DNA from: Desmodus rotundus
Lineage: Eukaryota > Chordata > Mammalia > Chiroptera > Phyllostomidae
DNA: 64,000 nt
Reading direction: 5' to 3'
Assembly: GCF_022682495.2 (NCBI RefSeq)
Contig: NC_071391.1
Span: 111,831,195-111,895,194, forward strand
Shown here one piece after another: positions 10,990 through 21,369 of the stretch. How positions within the stretch are numbered: the first letter of the stretch is position 1; each line of letters opens with the position of its first letter. A program made the position numbers and the translations under genes. The notes under the pieces are model-generated. The model searched no databases and had not been told where the DNA came from. It saw nothing but the letters and a program-made list of their open reading frames with translations.

Positions 10990-11580
10990 CCTCTGTGTGG
11001 AACAACCAGACTGACTCAAAACAGAAACCGAGAGAACAAATCAAGTGTGTAGCCTTTTATTTTTCTTGAGATGGCTTTTGGGATATTGATTTTAAGCTGG
11101 TTATTAAGAAACAAAAGACACAGAAATAACTTTTGACCCTCCCCCTTTACACCTAAAATATTAAGATTGAAAGACCTGCTCCAAGGAGAGAATCTGAGCA
11201 TGTGCGGCTTAGCATTAGACAGGAAGACTCCAAAGAGAAGCCAGTTGACTGGATTCCCCTGTCCCATTGCTTATGGGTTGCCTGGCAGGAATTTGTCTGC
11301 CCTGTGTGTTCTGTTCTTCTTTACCCACCTGTAAACTGCCTGACTTTCCCCTTCCAAAACCCCATCACTGCCCCCTTTCTCCTGTTTTCAATGGCATATA
11401 AGCCTCAACTGCCTAAAGCCTCAGGGGGTCTCATGACGGTTGGCAACCCGACTGTGCATTCATGAAACAAACTTGGGACATTTTCTCCTGCTAATCAGTC
11501 CTTGTTCATTTAATTATTAGTCCAGCTAGAAGACCTTAGAAAGTGGGAGGGAAATTAATATTTTTGTCCCCACAACGCTT
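10990..11580 (+). repeat. Probable solo LTR (class I ERV-like)
   Basis: It shows an LTR-like layout: a start near TGTGTGGAACAACCAG, a TATA-type box in 'atggcatataagcctcaact' (about 11393-11412) and a downstream 'gggacattttctcctgctaa' block. The end is 'aaattaatatttttgtcccc'. No internal retroviral sequence or second LTR is present on either side, so it would be a solo LTR. The family is not assigned and the boundaries are approximate. Confidence 0.5.
11393..11412 (+). promoter_or_regulatory. TATA-like box of the solo LTR
   Basis: 'GCATATAAGCC' lies where an LTR U3/R promoter is expected. Activity is unknown. Confidence 0.35.
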
Positions 11581-12445
11581 CTCAAATTGACACCACACAT
11601 CTGTACAAGTAATGCAGTAAGTTTTACTCACAAGACATTCTATGTAAGGCAAATACATTTTTTCTCAATGATTTAATTTTTTAAAGCATGTATTTCATTG
11701 CTTTTGGTAGGGAGACTTAGAATACTGAATGAACATAGTAAAAGAGTGAAAAAAAGGGGGTTGGAAAAAGTAAAACCAAACATTAACTTTACAAGTCCAA
11801 GAACAAGCTCTCAGCAATTTACTTAACCTCTGAGATTTTCTTCTTGAAAAGCATCAAAATGCATATCCATGAAAGGTGGTAACACAGCCTACACGGTACT
11901 ACCTTAGCACTTTCGGACTCTCTCCGCGGGGTAAGGTAGAAGCATAGGTTAACATGCTAGCACCCAATTGCCACTCACAACAACAACAACAACAAAAACT
12001 GACAAAAAGACTAAAACAAGATGCTTTATGAGCAGCCAAAGGGCAAGTGCCAAGTCCCCTTGGACAGTGTCCTGATAAACAGAATATCTGTGAAGGGTGG
12101 CCATCCCAAGGGATGCCTTCAGGTGGCACGTATGTTAACATAGTACATAATTCACTGCAGAAATTCCCCTTTCCGGATATTCCTGGAAAAGTTCTTTTGA
12201 GCCTTCTGCCTCACCCGAGTTCTTACCACTCCTTCTGCTATGGTTCTTTTGCTAGAGATGGTCCAGGATTCTTTCTAGTTCCCAGGGGGCCACCTCAACC
12301 AGCCTGCCGCACAGGGCGTTAGCTTCAGATCCTCCTCATGGACCTTTCTCCTCAACACTGAGCTGGCTTTTGTTGACAGGCAAATTCAGAAGAAGTTAAT
12401 GACTAATAGTGTGGGTTTATTCACCTATCTCCATACAAAATATGC
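11581..12445. other. Non-coding DNA with a short (CAA)n tract
   Basis: A (CAA)n run lies at about 11976-11995. The segment near 11810-11870 ('caatttacttaacctctgag') hints at a MIR remnant. Nothing else is recognised. Confidence 0.35.
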
Positions 12446-12565
12446 TGAGTCATTTATTTAATCTAAGCTTCAGTTTCACCATTTGTAAAACAAGGATGAT
12501 AATAACCTTATGTAATTCAGGAATGTGTTCTGAGAATCAATGAAATAACTGCATATGAAAAACGT
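12446..12565 (+). repeat. MIR SINE fragment (sense)
   Basis: 'cttcagtttcaccatttgta' plus 'aacaaggatgataataacct' and 'gagaatcaatgaaataactg' follow the MIR 3' half ('CTCAGTTTCCTCATCTGTAA', 'ATGGGGATAATAATAGTACC'). Confidence 0.7.
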
Positions 12566-12797
12566 GATTTTTTTCTTTGTAATGATGAGTGACTGATTAT
12601 CACCCTAGCCAGGTTGAGATACCCAGTGGAGTTGGGGGGCCAATGGAGATCCCATTTGAAAAGAAAGCTTTGCTGAGAAAATGAGAGGTATGAAAAAGAG
12701 AGAATTTTCTAAACTTCTTCAGCATTTCAAGAATGAGGTATGGAAACAATGAATCAAACTGTTTCTTTTATGACTAATAATACTGGCTAATGACCCA

Positions 12798-12938
12798 GCA
12801 TTATTATTATCTCCCATTTACAGATAGGGAAACTGAGGCAGAAGACAATTGAGAAGGTTGTCCAAGGTCACACAATTTGAACCTAAACTGCTTAGTTTTA
12901 GAGTGTGTGCTCATAATCACTGTGATACTGCTTCTAAA
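12798..12938 (-). repeat. MIR SINE fragment (antisense)
   Basis: 'cccatttacagatagggaaa' followed by 'ctgaggcagaagacaattga' and 'ccaaggtcacacaattt' is the complement of the MIR core. It is about 350 bp from, and opposite in orientation to, the MIR at 12446. Confidence 0.78.
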
Positions 12939-13879
12939 GAATAATCCCTAGGTTTAAGTTTATGCCAGCATCACCATGGGGCTCTGAACCCCATGCCAGG
13001 AAGATAGCGACAGAAATGGAAATAAAAAACCAGGAGCCAGTATAGGGAACCTATCCGTGTGGCATGCCGAATGTAGCCCAGCCCCTGATTCAGAAAACTG
13101 GCGGGAGCCAGCTGGCACACAGTAACTGAGCCCACAGATCAGTTTTCCCGTGGGGAATCAGGCCTGCATCGTACCTAGGCTGCTTTGAGGCTTGCTTTTT
13201 GCTAACACTCCCTCACCCTGAATTGAGGCAGCAAATGTTTATTGCATATCTTTAAAGTAACTTCCTAAAATCTGTGCTAAACCTCTAAAGTATGGAGTGT
13301 AACCAGCTCAACTACCTTTCCCCTTGCATTTGCAAATATCCGTTTTCTTTGAAGTAATTAGCAACATTCTGTAAAAGGTAACCACCTAAAATGAACCTGT
13401 GCATAGTAAATGAGGACCATCCTTAATGTAATGTACCCAGAAAAGCAAATAAACGCCTGTCCAGGCAGGGGTCACGCCCTCTCTCATTTAGAGAGCAGCC
13501 ATGCTGTCCCTTTTTCTCCACAGGACTTCTGTAGTCCGTGTGAATTAGTCCCTGTGAATTTGTTCATTGCAGCCACAACACACAGACCCCGCAGGCCAGA
13601 GTCTGCTTCAAGCCAGTCCCTCTGGAGAGAGAGAGAGAAAGAGGATGAATACAAAGGAATGTTAGATAAGATCAACAAATGGCAAGTGGTCTGGTACACA
13701 TGTGGAGCTCATGGGAAATGGGGCTTCACTTCCTGGTGAGGTTGGGCAGGTCCTAAGTTCCGACTCCACCAGCTACCTGTGGTCTTCCATGGGGAGAATG
13801 GGATGCTGTCAGTGAGGCTGGAGATCAAGTAAGCAACACAGAACCCTGGCAAAGCCAAGAGAAAGACCCTATGATGAGC
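12939..13879. other. Non-coding DNA, nothing recognised
   Basis: It contains a 109-codon open frame at 13410-13739 (+) with no recognisable domain and a short GA run near 13625. No repeat family is assigned. Confidence 0.35.
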
Positions 13880-14462
13880 TATTCAAGTAACCAAAATTTT
13901 GACACCCTTGTGTTACACTTGTGAATATGTTACAGTACATGGTTAAGGGGACTTTGCAAATATAATTAAGATTACTAACCACTGGATCTTAAAATACGTA
14001 CATGAGCCTGGATTATATAGGTGGGTCCAATGTAAAACTGAGCCTTAAAAATAGGTTTTTCCTGTCCACGGTAGAAGAAGTGAAGTGATCAGGGAGATCC
14101 ATCAAAGATGTCAGGTGAAAGCCAAAGAGGAAGGCAGAGGGACTTGGATTGTGAGGAGCACTCCACTCAATCTACTGTTGCTACAAGGAGCCACATGGAA
14201 AGCATGCAAAGGAATGTTGATAGATTATTGGAACTAAAGCGGGCTCTGCCTGGCAGTCAACAAAGAAATGGGACTTCAGTTGGAAGTAGAGTCTTCCCCA
14301 GCACCTCCACTAAAATACATAGCCCCATCAACACCACCGTTTCGGCCTTGTGAGATGCTAGGCAGAGGACCCATCCAAGTCCACCTGGGTTTCTGACCTT
14401 CAGAGACTACGAGCTAATAGATTTATGTTGTTTTCAGCTGCTAAGTTTCTGGTAAATTTTTG
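13880..14462 (+). repeat. Third MLT1-like LTR (solo)
   Basis: It shows the same markers as the provirus LTRs: 'gtgaatatgttacagtacat', 'gggactttgcaaatataatt', 'gattatataggtgggtccaa' and an end block 'gttgttttcagctgctaagt'. It is more diverged and has no partner LTR nearby. A MER5A-type element abuts its 3' end. Confidence 0.62.
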
Positions 14463-14674
14463 CAGGTGGCTCTCAACCGTGCATCACAGCAACCTGGAGG
14501 ACGTGTTCATGCACAAATTGTCGGGACCCGTCCATAGAGTTTCTGATGCGTTAGGTCTGGGGTGAATTTAAAAACCTAGTTTTGTGTTTTGATTTTTTTT
14601 TTTTTTGCATTTGTAATAAGTTCCCAGATGATGCTGATGCTACTAGTCCAGGAACCACACCTTGAGAATCAGTG
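14463..14674 (+). mobile_element. MER5A-type hAT-Charlie MITE
   Basis: It starts CAGGTGGCTCTCAACCGTGC, continues 'agagtttctgatgcgttagg' and 'tctggggtga', and ends 'gatgatgctgatgctactag'...'cttgagaatcagtg'. These match MER5A termini and core. The T-run at 14588-14604 is an internal expansion. Confidence 0.78.
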
Positions 14675-14901
14675 TTGTAAACACTGACCACAGCCGTGCA
14701 TGCCGGCCCGGGCACGATGATCAGGATGATGGAGCCCATCTCTGCCGACACCGCTGATTTACAACACCCCTCTTGTTATTACAGTTGTCACTGTCATCGT
14801 TGTTATCTTACTTTCTGAAAGTTACTTATGCTTTTGAGGGACCCAAGGCCTTGAAGTGTTTTCAACCAGGAGGTGGAATGCCCCATCAAAATTAGACATG
14901 G

Positions 14902-15144
14902 GCTTTTTTTAAATTATTATTTTTTAATCCTCACCCAAGGATACATTTATTGATTTTAGAGAGAGAGGAAGGGAGAGAGAGAGACAAGAACATCACTGTG
15001 AGAGAGAAGCACGGGTTGCTTCCCGTATGGGCCCCAACCAAGGGTCGAACTTGCAACCTAGGTATGTGCCCTGACTGGGAACTGAACCTGCAACCTTTTG
15101 GTGTACAGGATGGTACTTCAAGCAACTGAGCAACCTGGCCGGGG
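14902..15144 (-). mobile_element. VES tRNA-derived SINE, copy 1 (antisense)
   Basis: The complement of a bat VES SINE: 'tttttaatcctcacccaagg' (A-rich tail side), a GA-rich block, 'gaacctgcaaccttttggtg' (B-box side) and 'caacctggccggggc' at the 5' end. Flanks carry imperfect 15-bp target duplications (14887-14901 and 15145-15159, 12 of 15 matching). It is diverged and older than copy 2. Confidence 0.88.
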
Positions 15145-15159
15145 CAAAATCACACACGG

Positions 15160-15844
15160 TTTTTCAAACCACACATGCACCATCCCCCAATCTCCCCAAA
15201 AGTTCAAGTAGCTCCCACAGAGAAGACACCTTTTCTTGTTACACTCACTGCAGTAGTAGTGGTCACTGTGAAGAATGTAAAGCAGAGGTCAAGAAATAGT
15301 TGCTTAATAAAGAATAAATGTTTCCAAAGAAACCTTGTTTCTAAATAATTGGGAATTGTTTGAGAGATAAAAAAGTAAGTCTTCCAATTATTTTATCTGA
15401 AGTACAACAGTACTTCAAATTCTCTATTGTATAATAATAATAATAGTAATAATAATAATAAGGTACCTCATATTCAGGTGCTTATTGTAAAAGGGACTTT
15501 TTTCTACAGTTCAAAGTATATGTGAATGTGGGCATCACAGGCAGGAGTAGAAACTGAGAAACAAAAATAGTGAAGGAGGCATTTGATCACCCTTCAGATA
15601 CCCCAAGAGAATAAAGGACACCCTGATTCCCATCTAAATATACTTTCCTACAACAGAACAGGTGTAAATGGAAGAGGAGAAGGGTTATTGGGTACTCTTC
15701 CTGGTGGTACCCCGAGTACGGAAATGTCCTGATCTAGTGGCCCAACTATGGGCAAGTCCCACAACTTTGCTGAATTTAAGCTCATTTCCTCTTACTTTAA
15801 CTATGCAAGGGGAGACCCAAATAAATGGAATTTATTTATAAATA
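15160..15844. other. Non-coding DNA with an (ATA)n microsatellite
   Basis: An imperfect (AAT)n/(ATA)n tract lies at about 15431-15462. The rest has no recognised repeat or exon. Confidence 0.4.
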
Positions 15845-16395
15845 TTTGTGTATTTATTCTTACATGTTTAAACTTCAGTCACGTTCAAAGTACTCTCTAT
15901 TTGATGTAATACACCTATTGAGACTTTTTTCCATTGCTCAAAACAGTTTTTGAACTTGTTGATTTTGATGCCTTTTAGTGCTTTTGCTGTTTTTTGTTTC
16001 ACCGCTTCCACATCGGCCAAACGTTTCCCTTTGAAGAGTGTTTTCATCCAGGGAAACAAACAAACAATCAAAGTTACATGGGGTAAGACTGGGTGAATAG
16101 GGAAAGTGGGGCACAGGGTTCATGGCATCTTTGGTAAAAAACTGCTGAATGCAGGGTGGTGTGGGCAGGTGTGGTTGTAAGTCACCCATCCTGAAATGGG
16201 CAAATGCATTGAAAGAGTCTTCAAAAAAACAAATTCCCTGAAGCCAAACGCAGCCTCTCACAACAATGCCAGCTGGTACACTGATACAGATGGGCTCCTA
16301 GAACACTCACCTAGTGGGGAAAGCCTGCACTACAAGGGGCCATTCCGTCAGAAGATAATTCTGGGTGTTTTGGGGTCCCCCCTCATAACAAGTCT
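15845..16395 (-). pseudogene. Mariner transposase remnant (C-terminal part)
   Basis: Minus-strand frames read VPHFPYSPSLTPCNFD, the mariner PPYSPDLAPCDF block, and then after a frame change IVCLFPWMKTLFKGKR and FKNCFEQWKK, typical of the mariner C-terminus. The third catalytic Asp of the DD34D triad is Asn here (codon at 16075-16073, AAC). The reading frame is broken beside it, and the second Asp region is degraded. The part at 16270-16395 is less certain and may be the other terminus after an internal deletion. This element belongs to a different mariner group from the one at 10.1 kb. Non-functional. Confidence 0.72.
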
Positions 16396-18724
16396 GTGTA
16401 GGTCCTCTACACAATAACTGTCCAAAGCCCTGGCTCAGTGAACTGAGAGGCGACCTGATGCAAGTCATTGCTGCAATTATAGGATCCATCAACATTTTTA
16501 TTCAAAATCGAGGTAATATGTAATTTCTAACAGTTCTTTGCTATTATGGAGGAAGGGGGCAGGGCAATTATCTCTGCTATGGAAAGAAAAGTTTACCACT
16601 ACCCTCAAGTATTAAAATATCTGCAAGATCTCAACTTATGGTTAACCCATACCTTTTAACAAGACGCCCAAAGAAACACTGCCGAACAAAATATTATAAT
16701 AATTTTAAAAGGCTGTAACAGCACTTCATGTCTAAGCATAAATCCCTACTGAGGATACCTTAATTTTTTTAAAAGCACATATTAGATAGGTATCAAACAT
16801 TATATCCACTTCTTATTTCTTCTACCTGAATAAACCAAACTGCACCAAAAAAAGGAGTACACAAAGATCTCCAGCCGGAAGACTTTCAGAATGACAAGTT
16901 TAGACTAATAATACCCAGCCTACAGCTTGCTGATTAAACAAAGAAATAATCATGTCCATATCTTACTGCAAGGAGTTTTTATACTTCAAAAGCATACTCA
17001 TAAAATTTAAAACTAGTCGCTAACTTAATAGATAGTCACTACTCCTGGAGAATGTTAACTGAAACTCAGTAATTTGAAATTCAGAATGAAAGCTAGTATC
17101 TGTCAAATCCATTTCCTTGCTTTTCACTACATTCATAGCCTCATCATTTAAATTCATTTTGGAGCATAAACACATTCAATCTACTCCTAAATTATGGCTT
17201 GTTTTCCACTCGAGTACGAACATAAGTGATAACCAGGTAGGCAGCGCTTACTCTATGTGCAATGTGAATGAAGGCTTCCAAAGTCCCGCCAAGGACACAG
17301 TTTTTCAAAATATACTTGACTGAAGGTTAACCTCGTTCTACCTGTCTGCCATCCACCAGCAACAACGCCATTCAAATTTGGGCAACAGATTCCAATAACA
17401 GAAAGTATAAACCATTAATATTCTCAAACAACATATTCTGAGGAATTATCATTATAGTTCAAAAGTAATTTCAAATTATTTAATATGAACACAGCTTCTT
17501 TGGCAATTAATTTAGTCTGTGTCCTTCTAACTGCCTGTAAATTCGAATTTCACATGTAATGGCTACATAAGTCTAATCTTCAACAGAATCTCAACATTTC
17601 ATATTCAGATTACAGCAAACTAACCATCAAATTGCTCTCATTATCTTTAGCTCTTTAGTATAATTCAGTCCAAATTACTTATGCAAAACATTCCTTTTCT
17701 AGGGGACCAAGATGATTGCTGAGCTCTTTCCTCCAGTAAGTCCCAAGTCCCCTTTGTAGCAAGGCCTGCACTCAACTTCCTGACCGTGATCTGTTAGGTC
17801 TTATTTCCTCCGAATCAGTCCTGTGCCTCAGTCAGGTTTGGACCACATTCCAACACAGGGTTCATGCCACTTCCCAATGGCCCCACCAGGCCCCTTCCTT
17901 TTTCTCCCCCACCATCCAAATACTGACATCCCCGCCTTGTGTCTTCCCCATAAGCCCTCAGCTGCTCCTGGATTTGTAGTCAGGTACAGGAGAGCTTACT
18001 TTATTACCAACTGGCTCATTGTTAAGAAATTGTCATTAGTTTTACACAATCCACCAGCTCATAAAGTCCTCAGGGCACAAATGGAGGTTTTACTTTGTTA
18101 CTCTCCTCTGCAGAATAGAGTAGGGTGTCAGGTCCTTCACAGATATTTGATTCAGTATGCACATATAAAATGTGCTCTAAGTATCTAATTCTTTTCAAGT
18201 ATCATTTTTTTATCTTTTTAATAGTGGAACCATTTCCCAGTGAGTAACAGTTTTCAAAATATCTTTCAGACAAATTTTAGATGTATTCTTTGTGTAATAC
18301 TTACTAGAGATCTAATACAAATCATATCTTGGTTTCATTTAGAGAAGTAATTTATATTCAAGTTTCTTTTACTTATATGTTTTAAAATACATAGTTTCAA
18401 TACTTTAACTGAATCGCTAGTTTTTATATATTATGCTTTAAAACTAGGTGTCGGTTTTGTTCAGGGAAAAGTAACCCAGGGGTTTCCTTCAACAAACTAG
18501 TGAGGTCTGCTTGGAGTCTGAGTCACTGCCCAGTCCCACGTGAGGAGCTTTCTGCGAGCACTGCACAAGCTCTGCAAGTTGGCCGCAGTACTTCTTAGGA
18601 AGCCTTCTGTCTCCCCATCCGCCCCAAGTGCCTCTGGTCCCCAAGGCCCACTTTTCCTTTGTTAATTCCATCTAATTAGAATGACTACCACATAACAACT
18701 AATTTAAATACAAGCTGCCTTGTG
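16396..18724. other. Repeat-poor intronic DNA
   Basis: About 2.3 kb with no named repeat. A 121-codon frame at 17823-18188 (+) has no recognisable domain. It may contain conserved non-coding sequence, which cannot be tested here. Confidence 0.35.
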
Positions 18725-18812
18725 TTGATCTCTATCTGCTTGATATAAATTCTGTGCTCTCATATGGCATTTGTCCCTCACGCCTGGCTTATTTCACTTA
18801 GCATAATGCTCT
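18725..18812 (-). mobile_element. Old L1 3'-end fragment (antisense)
   Basis: 'tggcttatttcacttagcat' is the complement of the L1M 3' UTR signature 'ATGCTAAGTGAAATAAGCCA'. It is directly followed by a younger bat L1 3' end. Confidence 0.65.
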
Positions 18813-19118
18813 CCAGATATGATCTCACCCTTAAGTGGAACCTAATCAACAAAACAAACAAGCAAGCAAAATACAACCAGAGACATTGAAATTAAGAACA
18901 ATCTGACAGTAACCAGAGGGGAAGTGGGAGGGGAAAATGGGGGGAATAGGGGGAGGATTTTCAGGAACAACTATAAAGGACACATGGACAAAACCAAGGG
19001 ATGGGGGATGGAAGCAGGGGAGGGAGGTGGGGATGGCTGGGGTGGGGGGAGAGTGGTGGGGGATAAATGCAGACAACTGTACTTGAACAACAATAAAATA
19101 GTTTAAAAAAAGAAAAAT
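18813..19118 (+). mobile_element. Bat L1 3' end, 5'-truncated
   Basis: It begins at 'gatatgatctcacccttaag' (compare 'catatgatctcacctataag' at 35745). A G-rich polypurine 3' UTR follows, ending 'aactgtacttgaacaacaat' then AAAATAG and an A-rich tail. The same 3' end recurs at 42.6 kb. No ORF2 remains. Confidence 0.85.
18917..19068 (+). repeat. G-rich polypurine tract in L1 3' UTR
   Basis: There are many runs of three to six G, for example GGGAGGGGAAAATGGGGGG and GGGGTGGGGGGAGAG. The spacing is compatible with G-quadruplex formation. Such tracts are a known property of L1 3' UTRs. Confidence 0.8.
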
Positions 19119-19265
19119 GAAAATTAAAAAAAGTGTTGTGCTCTCTGATAATACTCTGGGACAAGGACTCTGCCCCCTTCACAATGATTACCACAGCGCT
19201 GGGCATTTAGTAAAAATGTTATGAATACCCATGAACTTCATTCTTCGACAAGATCAAGTCTCACA

Positions 19266-19302
19266 ATCACACACACACACACTCACTTTCACACACACAC
19301 AC
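19266..19302 (+). repeat. (CA)n microsatellite
   Basis: Two CA runs separated by 'ctcactttca'. Confidence 0.85.
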
Positions 19303-19499
19303 AATGTGACTATAGGTAAAAATTCACCACCAATGCTCTTATGTAGAAAAGAGATTTTTCAAGTCAGAATGCACCACTTCAGATGCCTCTTACCAGAAAA
19401 AAAAACAAAACAAAAAGTGGTTTTCCTTCCCCAGAATACCTTCAAAACTCTGGCAGAGAAGTCAAATCTCACATGCTCCAATTCTTTCTTCTTTCCTTC

Positions 19500-19625
19500 A
19501 TTTTATCCATCCACTCATTCAATCAGTGCTTGTGTGCTAACCACCCAGTGTGTGCAAGGTGCAGGCAGGTACTATGGAAAACATCAATGCTGAATGGTGA
19601 GATAAGACTTGTTCTCATTCATCCC
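19500..19625 (-). repeat. Possible L2/MIR-related fragment
   Basis: 'ccactcattcaatcagtgct' through 'gtgtgcaaggtgcaggcagg' resembles the widespread 'TTCATTCATTCAACAAATAT'...'GTGCCAGGCACTG' block of L2-derived repeats. Confidence 0.4.
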
Positions 19626-20700
19626 TTTGGAAAAGCAGGAACCACCCCCAAGAGAGGAGTGATCAGAGAGTGAGCTCAGCTGGGATGGGCAACAGCGGCT
19701 CCATTAACCTTTCATTTCAACCGGCACTAAGATCAGGTGATAGAAAGATAACCAACAGCACCAAATTTTGCAGGCATTGATGGAGCGATATTGTGTAACA
19801 AAATAATGTGAAATAATCAACCCTTTTGAATTGCTGTCAGAAAACTGCTGAAAAGAAAAATGAGCAAGATTATGCAAAAACAGTCAAGTAACCCCAGGAT
19901 GGGGTGTCAAGAGGACAAAGTAATCATAATATTAAGATATAATATGAAGAAATAAAAGTGAATATTTAGGGAAGAGCTATTTTAAACTGTTAGTGGTTAT
20001 TAGAATATTTAGTACTCAAGGACTTGTATTTTTATGCAAGCTGTAGTGGATTATTGTATTTTATTTAAAAATTCAAGGTTAAATCCATACATGTGCTAGT
20101 TAAGTTAATAAGGAATTAAGTTGCAGAAACTCACAGGCAGCCATCAACCTACTACCCCTGCTTCTCTGTTTCCCATCGTAAAGTGGCTTATTTGCTGGGC
20201 CTAACACGACAGGCACAGCTGTGCATCTGGTAGCAGCTCCAGTAAAGGGGAGATGATTTGCCTGCACTGGGCTACCCTTGCCCCTTGCCGCTGAATTACC
20301 AGACTTTAAAGGTCGTAACACATTAGAGCAATTACATTTGCTTAGAAGTCTTCTGTAGCGAGGATTGATATTTCAGCACCAGTAGTACTCAGTGTATATG
20401 CCCCCTGGTAAATCACCTCATTAAGCTTGTTGATATAAAAAGTCATGTATGAAAAAGTAAAACAATTACCCACATTTCCTTCTGCTCATCTATGGCATTT
20501 AACTCTAGGCTTATGGGCCAGAAGAAAATCTCCGGTGATGTATTTTTATACATACAAAAATAAAATGCACTGTGGTATTTAGAAAATGCAAATTGGGGCT
20601 CCATTAAATCTGTACATTTCAAGGTCGTAGTCCTTTCCATTTAGTTCATGGTATTTACAGTCACAACAAAAATTTCATTGAATGCTCCTGGTCACAGGCT
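19626..20700. other. Repeat-poor intronic DNA
   Basis: No named repeat or exon. The part around 20330-20440 is compositionally like conserved intronic sequence, but this is only an impression. Confidence 0.3.
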
Positions 20701-20800
20701 AAAGCATATTATCATTATTATCTTACAGATAAGGGAACTAAAGCCCAAGGCTATTAAGTCACTTTCCCAAGGTTAATGGAATGTTCCAGCATGCAGTGCA
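20701..20800 (-). repeat. MIR SINE fragment (antisense)
   Basis: 'attatcttacagataaggga' then 'actaaagcccaaggctatta' and 'cactttcccaaggtta' is the MIR core complement. Confidence 0.65.
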
Positions 20801-21369
20801 ACTTCCCCAAGTTAAATACTTTACTTCGCAGGTAATAGTAACTCTCAGAGGGCAGGTGAGTTAAGGAAATACACAGCTTCAAGTAGCTTCATAGAAATAT
20901 GTGGATAATAAATTCCTAATGGACTATTAGGGGTAATGGAAGTGTTTGGGGACCATTCCTGACCTTTCAGTTTGTCAGGGAAGACTAAACCTTTCTAACA
21001 CAGACCTCTCGGTACCACTCTCAAGAGACAAGTGGACAGATAATGGATCTAACTCAATATGGCAACTCTTTGTTTCAAGCAATTTAAAAAGGTTTTATCA
21101 AATAAACGCATGTGGGCATCAGCCATATTCTCTCTGAGGTGACCAGAATCACCTCCGGCGACCCATCCGCAAGCTCATCAGAACGTTTTCCCACCCTCAC
21201 CTCCCTCCCTTTTGCCTCATTAAAACCTCACTCAATCAATCACAGCCTCTCCTTTGTATTCTCAATTTCTCCCTCTTCCCTGGTTCCTTCTAGTCAGTGG
21301 AAAGCCTTATCCAACTAAAAAATGGAAACACAAACCAAAGAAAAAACCCTCCCCTCCTACTCCTCACGA

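Noticed and set aside
13410..13739. 109-codon plus-strand frame as a possible small gene
   Set aside because: No recognisable domain, no splice or promoter context, composition ordinary for intron.
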